64,000 nt of DNA from JAXLWB01 sp046328715 (GTDB lineage: Bacteria; Chloroflexota; Anaerolineae; Caldilineales; Caldilineaceae): assembly GCA_046328715.1 (NCBI GenBank), contig JAXLWB010000043.1, forward strand, positions 1 through 64,000, read 5' to 3'. The position numbers were made by a program, and so were the translations under genes. Shown one piece after another: positions 15,998-24,065 of the stretch. Position 1 is the first letter of the stretch; every line of letters starts with the position of its first letter. Under the pieces are notes generated by a model. It searched no databases. It saw only the letters and a program-made list of their open reading frames with translations, and was not told the DNA's origin.

Positions 15998-16301
15998 ATT
16001 AAAGCGACCCCACCCTAACCCTCCCCTGCTAAGGGAGGGAACTGTCACGGGAAGGATTCCGTCTGGAGAACAGTAGATAGAACAAAATCCGTCCCTTCAC
16101 TCTTCCCTACCTTTGAGGGAAGGCTAGGGTCGCTGTCATTAAGTTAAGAGCTTTCGTAGGTGCGTGCTTTTAGCCGCACGACGTGGGTTATACCGAGACT
16201 TTGCGGTTACAAACCGCACCTACGAAGACCAAAAATGCTAGCTTAATGGCAGTGAGGGCTAGGGTGGGGCTGATAATTTTTAAAAAAGCGAGATCAAAAC
16301 T
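15998..16301. repeat. Composite inverted-repeat region with competing arms
   Basis: This 304-base gap holds three nested layers. AGCGACCC at 16003-16010 pairs with GGGTCGCT at 16127-16134. The wider left arm (16003-16023, CCCCACCCTAACCCTC-like) can instead pair with GAGGGCTAGGGTGGGGCT at 16254-16271. Between these lies a separate element: GTCATTAAGTTA at 16135-16146 with TAGCTTAATGGC at 16239-16250, enclosing TCGTAGGTGCG at 16154-16164 and its perfect complement at 16215-16225. The segment 16026-16126 is visibly related to the one at 49016-49126. No gene is apparent. Confidence 0.8.
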
Positions 16302-16946
16302 ATGAAAAAAGCACTCTTTGTATGGGGTGGTTGGGAAGGACACGAGCCAAAACAGTGCGTCGATATCTTTGCACCGTTGATGCGCGACGCTGGCTACGAG
16401 GTGACCGTTTCGGATACACTCGACTCCTATCTCGATAAGGAAAAAATGATGAGCTATGACCTGATTAGCCAGGTCGTTACCATGAGCACCATCACACGTG
16501 AGCAGGAGAAGGGCTTGTTGGATGCCATCGCCAGCGGCGTGGGTTACGGTGGTTGGCACGGAGGCATGTGTGACGCCTTCCGCAACAATACTGAATATCA
16601 ATTTATGACAGGCGGACAGTGGGTAGCTCATCCTGGCAATATCATCGACTACACCGTCAACATCACCAAACACGACGATCCAATCGTGGCTGGCCTCTCC
16701 GACTTTGCCATGCACTCAGAACAATATTACATGCATGTTGATCCAATCAACGAAGTGTTGGCCACCACGACCTTCGGCGGTCAATACGCCCCCTGGATTG
16801 CGGGTGCCGTGGTTCCCGTGGTGTGGAAGAAGCGCTGGGGTCAAGGCAAAGTCTTCTATTCATCGCTCGGCCATGTCGCACGCGACTTCAACGTCCCCGA
16901 GGCAAAAGAGATCGTGCGCCGCGGCCTACTCTGGTGCAGCCGGTAG
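16302..16946 (+). CDS. ThuA domain protein
   Basis: A 214-residue protein of the trehalose-utilisation (ThuA) family, which has a glutamine-amidotransferase-like fold. Family features are the start ALFVWGGWEGHEP, the central GYGGWHGGMCDAF and the late GKVFYSSLGH. ThuA proteins occur in sugar-utilisation clusters, often beside Gfo/Idh/MocA proteins, and are linked to 3-keto-sugar metabolism, although the precise reaction is not settled. Here the next gene is a Gfo/Idh/MocA protein 108 bases downstream, and the pair fits that pattern. No signal peptide is seen, so it should be cytoplasmic. Confidence 0.92.
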   Translation: MKKALFVWGGWEGHEPKQCVDIFAPLMRDAGYEVTVSDTLDSYLDKEKMMSYDLISQVVTMSTITREQEKGLLDAIASGVGYGGWHGGMCDAFRNNTEYQFMTGGQWVAHPGNIIDYTVNITKHDDPIVAGLSDFAMHSEQYYMHVDPINEVLATTTFGGQYAPWIAGAVVPVVWKKRWGQGKVFYSSLGHVARDFNVPEAKEIVRRGLLWCSR

Positions 16947-16950
16947 TTTT

Positions 16951-17026
16951 GCAAAGTTGCAGAGTTGCAGAGTGGCAAAGTAACGCGTGTAATACTTCAA
17001 CTCTGCGACTTTGCAACTTTGCTACT
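16951..17026. repeat. Inverted repeat of AAAGTTGCAGAGT words
   Basis: The left arm (about 16949-16982) is made of GCAAAGTTGCAGAGTT-type words, and the right arm (about 16995-17028) is their imperfect complement (CAACTCTGCGACTTTGCAAC). It starts a few bases after the ThuA stop codon. The same word family appears at 20196-20256 and 42023-42105. Confidence 0.8.
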
Positions 17027-17054
17027 TTTCATCCCTTCATAGAATCGAGGAATT

Positions 17055-18122
17055 ATGCCTACCAACGTTGGAATTATCGGCTGCGGCAATATTAGCGCCA
17101 TCTATCTAAAGAATCTTCCTACTCACGGCCATCTTAAGCTGGTAGCGGTCGCCGACCTCGACATGAGTCGGGCCCAGGCCAAGGCGGCGGAGCACAATCT
17201 GCGTGCCCTTACCGTTGAGCAAATGCTGGCCGATCCAGGGATCGACCTGATCGTCAATCTGACCATTCCCAAAGCCCACGCCGAAGTGAATATGCGCGCC
17301 ATTGCTGCTGGCAAACATGCCTACTGTGAAAAACCGTTGGCCGTGACTGTGGAGGATGGTCGCAAGACGCTGGAGGCGGCCAAGGCCAAAGGCGTGCGCG
17401 TGGGTTGTGCTCCTGACACAGTACTCGGTGGCGGCATTCAAACCTGCCGCAAGCTGATCGACGAGGGCGTCATCGGCACGCCGATCGGGGCCACTGCCTT
17501 CATGACCACCCCGGGCCATGAACTCTGGCATCCTGATCCCGAGTTCTACTATAAGGCCGGAGGCGGTCCTATGTTTGATATGGGGCCTTACTATCTGAGC
17601 GCTCTGGTCCAACTGCTAGGCCCTGTGGCACGCGTCACCGGCTCTACTCGAATCACGCATCCGACCCGCACGATTCGCAGCCAACCGAAAGCAGGACAGA
17701 CAATTACGGTCGATGTGCCGACGACCTATGCTGGCGTGATGGACTTTGCTAATGGTGCGGTCGGCATGATTCTGCAAACCTTTGATGTGTGGGGAGCTAA
17801 TTTGCCACGTATTGAGGTCTACGGCAGCGAAGGTACACTCTCCGTGCCGGATCCAAATACCTTTGGCGGCCCGATCAAGCTATTGCGCTCCTCGACCCGC
17901 ACCTGGGAAGAGGTACCGCTCGCCTTTGGCTTTATCGAGAACAGTCGCGGCTTGGGCGTGGCCGACATGGCACAGGCAATCCAAAATGGCACAGTGCATC
18001 GTGCCAGCGGCGATGTTGCCTATCATGTGCTTGAGGTGATGGCTGCCTTCGAGCGTGCCTCCAATTCTGGTCAACATATAAAAATCGAAAGCACCGTTGC
18101 CAGTCCACCGATCATGGAATAA
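17055..18122 (+). CDS. Gfo/Idh/MocA family oxidoreductase
   Basis: NAD(P)-dependent sugar dehydrogenase of 355 residues. The Rossmann loop GIIGCGNIS is at residues 5-13 and the family motif CEKPLAV at about 95-101. The C-terminal half is the usual substrate-binding and dimerisation domain. A GAGG site precedes the ATG by four bases. Its place after ThuA suggests that it oxidises or reduces a sugar ring carbon, as in 3-keto-glycoside routes. It is one of four family members in the window, which are not close copies of one another. Confidence 0.95.
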   Translation: MPTNVGIIGCGNISAIYLKNLPTHGHLKLVAVADLDMSRAQAKAAEHNLRALTVEQMLADPGIDLIVNLTIPKAHAEVNMRAIAAGKHAYCEKPLAVTVEDGRKTLEAAKAKGVRVGCAPDTVLGGGIQTCRKLIDEGVIGTPIGATAFMTTPGHELWHPDPEFYYKAGGGPMFDMGPYYLSALVQLLGPVARVTGSTRITHPTRTIRSQPKAGQTITVDVPTTYAGVMDFANGAVGMILQTFDVWGANLPRIEVYGSEGTLSVPDPNTFGGPIKLLRSSTRTWEEVPLAFGFIENSRGLGVADMAQAIQNGTVHRASGDVAYHVLEVMAAFERASNSGQHIKIESTVASPPIME

Positions 18123-18127
18123 CGCAG

Positions 18128-18186
18128 ACTTGTTACCCTCGACAGGACAAGCACCGACGAAGCTTGTCCTGTCGAGGGTAACAAGT
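18128..18186. terminator. Perfect 25-bp inverted repeat after the Gfo/Idh/MocA gene
   Basis: Arms at 18128-18152 and 18162-18186 pair without a mismatch around a nine-base loop. It begins six bases after the stop codon. No T-run follows, so termination would be Rho-assisted or the element may stabilise the upstream message. The arm begins ACTTGTTACCCTCGACAGG. Confidence 0.75.
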
Positions 18187-18355
18187 TCACTCAGCGAGTT
18201 TGGCAATCAATGAATCAGATAAAGTCAAGTACCCAAGCTCCACAATTGTAAGTAAAAGTAAAGCTCCTGTCGGCCTGGCTCGATTACAATAGTTCGTATA
18301 CTTGTATCTTTTGGAGCTTTGATCTCCCAAACCGCACGACGCATTGGAATCAACC

Positions 18356-19615
18356 ATGGCAACCCCCACTTCAAGTGACTCAGCACTCCCTACAACCCTT
18401 CATCCCAAAGCACTTTTTTTCGCCTATACGACAGTCTTTTTAGCGACCATGGGCATTGGCATCATCACGCCTGTGCTGCCTGAACTGATCGCACCGCTAA
18501 TTGGGCAGACAAAAACATTGGCGTTTGTGGCGGGCGCACTAAACTCGGCCTATGCGTTTTGTCAATTCCTGGCGGCACCTGGCCTGGGCGCGCTGAGTGA
18601 CCGCCTGGGGCGACGTCCGATTTTGCTGATCTGCCTGATCGGCTCAGCGATTGGCTATCTGCTCTTTGGCATTGGTGGCGCACTTTGGATTCTGTTTCTG
18701 GGGCGAATCATCGACGGCATCACCGGTGGCAATATTAGTACCATCTTTGCCTATGTTGCCGATGTGACCGCGCCTGAAGAGCGTGGTCTCTATTTTGGTC
18801 GTTTGGGCGCAGCCGCTGGACTTGGTTTTATCTTCGGCCCTGTGATCGGCGGCTTTACTGCCAACCTGGGCTACAGCGCACCTCTCTACATTGCAGCCGC
18901 TTTGACCTTAGCCAACGTACTCTGGGGCTACTTCTTTATGCCAGAAAGCCTCGTGCTGGCACGGCGCTCCACAGCAGTGAAGCTTGCGCAACTCAACCCC
19001 CTGGTACAGTTGAACAAGGTAATAGCTGTCATTGATCTTCGTTGGCTCTTGCTGATCATGTTTCTTTACTTTCTGCCCTTCGCTGCTTTGCAATCCAACA
19101 TTGCCGTGTTCTCAAAGGAAGTTCACGGTTGGGCACCGCAGTCGATCAGTTGGCTCTTTCTGCTGATTGGCCTCGAATCAGTTTTGGTGCAGGGACTTTT
19201 TCTAAAGTGGATCTTGCCAAAATTTGGCGATGTGGTGGTCTCGATCGGGGGACTTTCCCTGCTTTTGACCGGTTATTTGCTGATTGCATTGTCGGTGATA
19301 ATGCATCTTCCTGTCTTCTTGCCGATTGGGATGGCAGCTTTTGGCTTTGGCGATGCATTTTCAACCCCAGCACTCAACGGCCTGATCTCACGTAAAGCTG
19401 GCCCACAAAATCAGGGACGCGTGCAAGGCGGCAACCAATCGATTCAAGCGTTGGCAAAGGTGCTTGGCCCTTTGATCGGTGGACAGGTCTATGTATTGCT
19501 CGGCCCTGCGTTTCTTTACTTGCTGGGTGGGATGGCAATTGCCCTCGCCATGTTGATCGTGCAACAACAGGTGCGTCAGGTAGAGAGTATGGCGGATGTT
19601 CTGTCACAAGCATAA
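18356..19615 (+). CDS. MFS transporter, TetA-like drug/H+ antiporter family
   Basis: Twelve-helix exporter of about 419 residues. The MFS motif A loop GALSDRLGRRPIL lies between helices 2 and 3, and motif C-like GFIFGPVIGG lies in helix 5. This pattern matches the TetA/drug:H+ antiporter branch rather than sugar porters. I start at the ATG at 18356; the frame opens at a TTG four codons earlier. It is not obviously linked to the sugar genes upstream because a 25-bp hairpin and about 170 bases lie between. Substrate and any resistance role are unknown. Confidence 0.9.
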   Translation: MATPTSSDSALPTTLHPKALFFAYTTVFLATMGIGIITPVLPELIAPLIGQTKTLAFVAGALNSAYAFCQFLAAPGLGALSDRLGRRPILLICLIGSAIGYLLFGIGGALWILFLGRIIDGITGGNISTIFAYVADVTAPEERGLYFGRLGAAAGLGFIFGPVIGGFTANLGYSAPLYIAAALTLANVLWGYFFMPESLVLARRSTAVKLAQLNPLVQLNKVIAVIDLRWLLLIMFLYFLPFAALQSNIAVFSKEVHGWAPQSISWLFLLIGLESVLVQGLFLKWILPKFGDVVVSIGGLSLLLTGYLLIALSVIMHLPVFLPIGMAAFGFGDAFSTPALNGLISRKAGPQNQGRVQGGNQSIQALAKVLGPLIGGQVYVLLGPAFLYLLGGMAIALAMLIVQQQVRQVESMADVLSQA

Positions 19616-19692
19616 AGGACGAGATAGCTACTTGTGCTTAATCACTGGGTAATTCGCCCAGTTACCGATTATGTAACCTCTCTTATTTATAT

Positions 19693-19729
19693 GAAAAAAA
19701 GCAGCTCAGTCATCGACTGAGCTGCTTCT
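19693..19729 (-). terminator. Intrinsic terminator of ssrA
   Basis: A perfect 12-base stem (AGCAGCTCAGTC with GACTGAGCTGCT) around ATC at 19701-19727 is followed, on the minus strand, by seven T residues. It lies just past the 3' end of the tmRNA gene and is the clearest classical terminator in the window. Confidence 0.93.
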
Positions 19730-19735
19730 ACAAGG

Positions 19736-20131
19736 TGGAGATGGTGGGAGTTGAACCCACGTCCGAAACATTCGTCCAGAGGCATCTACAAGTTTAGTTA
19801 CATTTTTGAGTGTCGTCGGGCGGACTCCACGTAACCGGATTCGCTACCCAACCATCCGAAAGTCCTTCGGCAGCACTATCGGCATCCTGCTGCTGTAGCC
19901 CACCAGTTTATGACGGCTCCCGGCAACCCTGGCAGCGCCAGTTGCCGGGCCGTGACTCAGTTAAGAGTCGCCTTCATCTTAGGCAGCAGCGGCCATTGGG
20001 GCTTTTGCGAAACCGAAGTTGAAGAGTTTGCCAGTGTTGGCATTTATAGTGTTGAGCCTATTTTAACGTAGCCGACCCTCTACGACCTGCAGCCAAAGAA
20101 CAGCCTGCCCCGTCGAAGCCGGTACATCCCC
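19736..20131 (-). ncRNA. ssrA: Transfer-messenger RNA
   Basis: Rescues stalled ribosomes and tags the unfinished protein for proteolysis. The 5' end GGGGATGTACCGGCTTCGAC (from 20131) and the 3' end with GGTTCAACTCCCACCATCTCC form the tRNA-like acceptor and T arm. The tag frame starts with the resume codon GCC at 20039-20041 and ends in TAA at 19979-19981; it reads ANTGKLFNFGFAKAPMAAAA. The encoded 3' end after the discriminator A (19736) is CCT, not CCA, so the CCA must be completed by the tRNA nucleotidyltransferase. A strong terminator follows. This is a one-piece tmRNA. Confidence 0.97.
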
Positions 20132-20142
20132 ATGTATGATGT

Positions 20143-20148
20143 AGTATA
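20143..20148 (-). promoter_or_regulatory. ssrA: -10 box of the ssrA promoter
   Basis: On the minus strand this reads TATACT, 11 bases upstream of the mature 5' end, which is good spacing for a start at or near the RNA end. The -35 hexamer 17 bases further up (TTCCAT) is weak. Confidence 0.6.
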
Positions 20149-20195
20149 GCACAACTCTGTTAGAGATGGAAAAGTTTTTTGTTGGCGATTTGAAT

Positions 20196-20256
20196 GAAAA
20201 GTGGCAAAGTTGAAGAGTGGAAAAGTTACTCTTCAACTCTTCAACTCTTTCCCTCT
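20196..20256. repeat. Inverted repeat of AAAGTTGAAGAGT words
   Basis: The left arm (20197-20226) reads AAAAGTGGCAAAGTTGAAGA and on; the right arm (20227-20256) is built of CTTCAACTCTTCAACTC. It lies immediately after the nudC stop codon on the minus strand and upstream of ssrA. It belongs to the same word family as 16951-17026 and 42023-42105. Confidence 0.8.
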
Positions 20257-21237
20257 TTACCTTGTTCTAAGAAAGTCTCCGCCGTCGGTGAGGTCACTCA
20301 ACTTCCCCTCCGGGCCATCAAACCAACTCTCAATCAGGCGGTAGGAGATGGCAGTCATCGGTGGCAGCTTCAGTTGACCACTGACGATTGAATCTTTGAG
20401 CTCTTGGCGTGTAAACCAGCGGGCATGTTCCAACTCCTGATCGACGGTCGTGATCTCATGGCTGCTGGCCTGAGCCATGAACCCTAACATCAGCGAGCCG
20501 GGGAAGGGCCAGGGTTGCGAAGAGTGATACTCGATGCTTTGCACATCAATGTCGGTCTCTTCTTTGACCTCGCGCGCTACGGCTGCCTCCAAACTTTCTC
20601 CTGGTTCGACAAAACCAGCGATGACTGAATATCGTCCTGGCGGCCAGGTCGGCTGGCGGGCGAGCAAGCAACGTTCATTGCCTGCTTCATCGACGCCATG
20701 CACAACCACGATAATCGCCATGTCCGTGCGCGGAAAGTGACTCTTGCCGCAGGTCGAGCTCATACAAATGCGTACAAATCCGCCATCGCGGCTGGCGCTA
20801 GGGCTGCCACAATCGCTACAATAACGATGGCGTGAATGCCAGTAAATCAGTCCCTTCGCATAGCCAAGAATGGCGGCGAGTTGTGGGTCGATACCAGGTC
20901 GGAAACGCAAGTCTTGGAAGCTACCAAGGGCGGTGATCGCCTCTGGCGGCGTTTCGCTCACAATGTCTAGTGCAAAGTAGCTTGTGTTTTGCCAGGTGCC
21001 AAGGAAGATCGGTTCGCCGGTTGGCAGCAGATCGGCAACAATGTCTGGCGTAACAAAGATGGGAGTGGGAGAATGTTCACTTACAAAGAGATTCTTGCTT
21101 TGCCACATGGGCACAATCCGAGTGGCTGGATTGTGGAGTTGCTCTTCGAGCCAGGTGTTGTCACGCCGTTTTACCCCTTGACGATCAAGCGGGTTATTGG
21201 CCAAAAAGTTGCGCAATGAGCGCTCAAGATGATTCAT
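20257..21237 (-). CDS. nudC: NAD(+)/NADH pyrophosphatase
   Basis: Nudix hydrolase of 326 residues that cleaves NADH or NAD to NMN(H) and AMP, and in some bacteria removes NAD caps from RNA. A four-Cys zinc site (Cys140, Cys143, Cys158, Cys163) precedes the Nudix box, GX5EX7REVXEE, at about residues 208-230. The NudC-specific SQPWPFP follows at 240-246. The frame is open to 21321, but the added residues come from an intergenic hairpin (21257-21325), so I use the ATG at 21237. It is divergent from the HAD hydrolase gene. Confidence 0.95.
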   Translation of the reverse strand: MNHLERSLRNFLANNPLDRQGVKRRDNTWLEEQLHNPATRIVPMWQSKNLFVSEHSPTPIFVTPDIVADLLPTGEPIFLGTWQNTSYFALDIVSETPPEAITALGSFQDLRFRPGIDPQLAAILGYAKGLIYWHSRHRYCSDCGSPSASRDGGFVRICMSSTCGKSHFPRTDMAIIVVVHGVDEAGNERCLLARQPTWPPGRYSVIAGFVEPGESLEAAVAREVKEETDIDVQSIEYHSSQPWPFPGSLMLGFMAQASSHEITTVDQELEHARWFTRQELKDSIVSGQLKLPPMTAISYRLIESWFDGPEGKLSDLTDGGDFLRTR

Positions 21238-21256
21238 AAGTTGATGGGTGCGGGTG

Positions 21257-21325
21257 GCAGGTGGCAAGTTGCAGCATGACCAGGCAAAGTCCCAGCAGAC
21301 TTGCAACCTGCAACTTGCCACCTGC
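21257..21325. repeat. Inverted repeat of CAGGTGGCAAGTTGC words upstream of nudC
   Basis: Perfect 17-base arms (21257-21273 and 21309-21325) enclose a 35-base loop. The words GCAAGTTGC and GCAACCTGC are repeated within it. It lies between the divergent starts of nudC and the HAD gene, so unlike most of its kind here it cannot be a transcript end; it may overlap the promoters. Confidence 0.8.
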
Positions 21326-21403
21326 TAAAAATCATTGAATAGAATGGGTCGCAGTATAATAGACTCACTTACCAAACGTGAATCAGTACCAATTCCCTAT
21401 ATT

Positions 21404-21961
21404 ATGAAACAGAACCTAACTTCTCGCCATTTGTTGGCTGTCTGTATCGATTCTGGCGACACGCTGGTCGATGAAGGAACCGAGGTGAAAGATGCCGATC
21501 TCGTCGTCCAGCGCGCTGAGTTGATTCCAGGGGCAAGCGAACTCTTATATGCAATCAAACGGCTCGGTTATCCGTTGGCGCTAGTAGCCGACGGACCGGT
21601 AGGCAGTTTTCAGAACATCTACAGCCAACACGATCTGCTTCACCTGTTTGATGTGATGGCGATCTCGGGCAAACTGGGTGTCGAAAAGCCGGATGCCAGG
21701 ATGTTCCATGCTGCGTTGGAGGCGCTTGGCATTCCACGCAGGCAATATACGCATACACTGATGGTTGGCAACAACCTCGAACGGGACATCAAAGGGGCTA
21801 ATGCGCTCGACATCATCAGCGTCTGGATCGACTGGGCGCCTCGTCGCTCCAAGATTCCCGCCGACGCATCCGAAGTGCCGCAATATACGATCAAGACACC
21901 GCTCGAACTGTTGGACGTGATCGAACAAATCGAAGCCAAACTTGGATCAGTACACGGATGA
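21404..21961 (+). CDS. HAD-superfamily hydrolase
   Basis: Small-molecule phosphatase of 185 residues. Motif I is CIDSGDTLVDE near residue 14, a variant of DxDxT/DxxGTL; the later motifs are KPDARMF with the conserved Lys, and VGNNLERDIKGAN for the acidic motif IV. I start at the ATG at 21404 because the upstream part of the frame does not resemble the family. The last codons (SVHG and the stop) are supplied by the left arm of an inverted repeat that continues into the gap. The substrate is unknown. A GDPD gene follows 102 bases later. Confidence 0.88.
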   Translation: MKQNLTSRHLLAVCIDSGDTLVDEGTEVKDADLVVQRAELIPGASELLYAIKRLGYPLALVADGPVGSFQNIYSQHDLLHLFDVMAISGKLGVEKPDARMFHAALEALGIPRRQYTHTLMVGNNLERDIKGANALDIISVWIDWAPRRSKIPADASEVPQYTIKTPLELLDVIEQIEAKLGSVHG

Positions 21962-22049
21962 CACGGATTAAGCGGATTAGGGCCGATAATTCACAATTCA
22001 TATGAATCCGCATTCATCCGTAAAATCCGCGTCATCCGTGTACCGATCC
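21942..22049. repeat. Inverted repeat of ACACGGATGACACGGATT words, arm overlapping a coding end
   Basis: Left arm 21942-21970 and right arm 22021-22049 pair at most of 29 positions. Words such as CGGATTAAGCGGATT and CCGCATTCATCCG repeat inside. The left arm encodes the last four residues and stop of the HAD hydrolase. Confidence 0.8.
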
Positions 22050-22063
22050 CACCTATCACCATT

Positions 22064-22798
22064 ATGAATTCAAAACCCAAAATCGAAATTGTCTGTCACA
22101 AAGGTGCCAACGAATATGCACCGGAGAACACCTATGCCGCAGCGCAGCTCTGCCTGGATTGGGGCATGGACTATGTAGAAATCGATGTCAGTCTGAGCAA
22201 AGATGGCGTCTACTATCTCTTTCATGGCCCCGAACTGGAGAAGAGCAGTAATGGACGTGGCAAGTTCTCCAGGTTTACTTCTAGTGAAATCGATCAACTC
22301 GACGCTGGTAGTTGGTTTGATCCCAAATTTGCTGGCGAACGCATTCCACGGCTCGAACCCTTTCTACGCTGGATCAAGGGCAAGGCGAAGCTTTTTATAG
22401 ACGTGAAGGCCGGTGAACCGCAGCCATTGATCGACCTGATCCGTGCACACGGCTTTGAGAACGACTGTTTCTTCTGGTGTGGCAACAACAACTGGGCGCG
22501 CAAATTTCGCCAACTTGCTCCTGACCTATCTCTCAAGATCAACGTGAAAAATGTCGCTGGTGTGATTGCAGCCCAGCAAACCTATGCTGCCACCATCGTC
22601 GAAGTTGACCCCGAAAACATGAGCCAGATTTTGTTGGACGAATGCCACAAACGAAGTATCAAGGTCATGATTTATGAGAAACGCAAAGATCCGGCAGCCT
22701 TTCGCCGCGTTTTAGAATGGGGTGCCGATCTGGTCAACCTTGACCACGGCGATCTTTTTGTCCAGGTGGCCAAGCAATATTACGCCGAGCATTCGTAG
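22064..22798 (+). CDS. Glycerophosphodiester phosphodiesterase family protein
   Basis: Hydrolyses glycerophosphodiesters to glycerol 3-phosphate and an alcohol. It is 244 residues long with a TIM-barrel GDPD domain. Family motifs are CHKGANEYAPENTY (a His-Lys in place of the common His-Arg), the metal-binding EIDVSLSKDG and the second histidine in LFHGPEL. There is no signal peptide, so it should be cytoplasmic. It is convergent with the DUF1349 gene, whose stop lies one base away, so the two genes share no spacer for a terminator. Confidence 0.9.
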   Translation: MNSKPKIEIVCHKGANEYAPENTYAAAQLCLDWGMDYVEIDVSLSKDGVYYLFHGPELEKSSNGRGKFSRFTSSEIDQLDAGSWFDPKFAGERIPRLEPFLRWIKGKAKLFIDVKAGEPQPLIDLIRAHGFENDCFFWCGNNNWARKFRQLAPDLSLKINVKNVAGVIAAQQTYAATIVEVDPENMSQILLDECHKRSIKVMIYEKRKDPAAFRRVLEWGADLVNLDHGDLFVQVAKQYYAEHS

Positions 22799-22799
22799 T

Positions 22800-23408
22800 C
22801 TATTCGCCGCTGCGTAAGTCCTTGAGTACACCAGCCACATAGCGGATCTCGGACAAGATGGCGAGACAGCCATCCCCCGTGGGTGATTGTGAAGAGAAAC
22901 CAGCCTGGACGGTCGTAGCTTCGCCTAGCGAAAAATAGCGCACTAGATGCCAGAACTGGTTGTCCAGCGAATAGTGGAAGGCAGTCGCCTTGGGCGTATG
23001 GGCGATGCGTAGGTAGACCTCGTTGCCGCCAATCGCCACGGAATTACAATCATCGGAGACGCCGCGGTTGACCACCGAGACAATGGTCGGCTGACGCTGG
23101 GGGGAAAACTCAAAGCAGAGTTTCGCCCAGCGTTCTTGATCGACACGCAGTTGTAATACGCCTGCATCAAAGGTTGCCGCAAATTCAACTTTGACCTTGG
23201 CACTCAGGAGAAAGCTGGCATCTGGTGGCGAGAAAAGCGCCACAGGCACATTGTCGATATTGACCGCACCAGCCGGATCGATGAAGAGATCGGTCAATTT
23301 GCCAGCACGAATCGATAGCTGTGTATGGCCATTGCTTGACCATTCCTCAGGTAGATTGCGCCACGACAACGGTGCAGGAATTGCTGAAAGGGTAAACTGT
23401 TGTGTCAT
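22800..23408 (-). CDS. DUF1349 domain protein
   Basis: A 202-residue protein with the concanavalin-like DUF1349 fold. Family features are LSWRNLPEEW near the start, LQLRVDQERWAKLCFE in the middle and FHYSLDNQFWHLVRYF towards the end. Members are often found in carbohydrate clusters and are thought to bind or act on sugars, but the role is unproven. GAGGATC precedes the ATG by four bases. It is the last gene of the long minus-strand block; a TTTTAGAAATAGA hairpin separates it from the membrane protein gene upstream. Confidence 0.88.
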   Translation of the reverse strand: MTQQFTLSAIPAPLSWRNLPEEWSSNGHTQLSIRAGKLTDLFIDPAGAVNIDNVPVALFSPPDASFLLSAKVKVEFAATFDAGVLQLRVDQERWAKLCFEFSPQRQPTIVSVVNRGVSDDCNSVAIGGNEVYLRIAHTPKATAFHYSLDNQFWHLVRYFSLGEATTVQAGFSSQSPTGDGCLAILSEIRYVAGVLKDLRSGE

Positions 23409-23444
23409 AGATGATCCTCGCCGCTAGTCGTCCGCCTACTTAAA

Positions 23445-23500
23445 TTTTAGAAATAGATTGTCACCATTCTCGAAGAAGCAGACTGATTCTATTTCTAAAA
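23445..23500. repeat. 13-bp inverted repeat between membrane-protein and DUF1349 genes
   Basis: TTTTAGAAATAGA at 23445-23457 pairs perfectly with TCTATTTCTAAAA at 23488-23500 around a 30-base loop. Being AT-rich, it is less stable than the others. Confidence 0.65.
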
Positions 23501-23517
23501 ATTAAACGGACATTCCA

Positions 23518-24054
23518 CTAGGACAAGGGTGCACCAGTGGAAATGAGATCGAAAAACCAACCGTACATGAATTGACCACCAGCCGGCCAAAGTGAAAAAA
23601 GAATGTATCCGAGCAGGGCGGCAGGAATGCTGGCAAGCTGATAGAGGGTACCTCGAAAGATTAGGGTGACCACAAGCGATCCCACGTAGGATGAGAGCAG
23701 GCCCACGCCAATCAATATAGCGACGTGCCAACCCGACTCGGTGGCCGCTGCGTGGCTGACTAGCTGGGCAGCCACGCTCGACCAGCCGAGAATTAGGCAT
23801 AAACTGGTCAACAGATTGAGCAGGAAGTAAAGATTGTAACGGTCATACATATTGATGCGCAGCCAGCGTTCTACCCAGCCCAACAACGTAGCCGATAGAA
23901 AAAGCAGAATCCACAGCCCAAGGAAGCCCCACGCCAATTGCCCAACAAGGGCCAACCAGCCAAGCGGCCACAGCGCCAAGGCGATCAACCCCAAAAAGAG
24001 CAGGTTGATGCCTGCGATGATGGAAAAATCGAGCAACTCTTCGCCTGCAGTCAA
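23518..24054 (-). CDS. Hypothetical multi-pass membrane protein
   Basis: A 178-residue protein with about five hydrophobic segments (for example LGLIALALWPLGWLALVGQL and HVAILIGVGLLSSYVGSLVV). I recognise no family with confidence. The start codon is TTG at 24054, supported by GGAG eight bases upstream and by the short distance (11 bases) from the stop of the preceding Gfo/Idh/MocA gene. It is probably co-transcribed with that gene. It may be a small-molecule transporter accessory or simply a conserved membrane protein. Confidence 0.7.
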   Translation of the reverse strand: MTAGEELLDFSIIAGINLLFLGLIALALWPLGWLALVGQLAWGFLGLWILLFLSATLLGWVERWLRINMYDRYNLYFLLNLLTSLCLILGWSSVAAQLVSHAAATESGWHVAILIGVGLLSSYVGSLVVTLIFRGTLYQLASIPAALLGYILFSLWPAGGQFMYGWFFDLISTGAPLS

Positions 24055-24065
24055 TCTTTGCGCTC

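Noticed and set aside
15185..16048. 287-residue open frame on the minus strand over the aldo/keto reductase gene
   Set aside because: It mirrors a well-supported AKR gene; its residues show no domain and it runs into an intergenic repeat.
19810..20022. Open frame on the plus strand within the tmRNA region
   Set aside because: It is antisense to ssrA, whose ends, tag frame and terminator are all clear.
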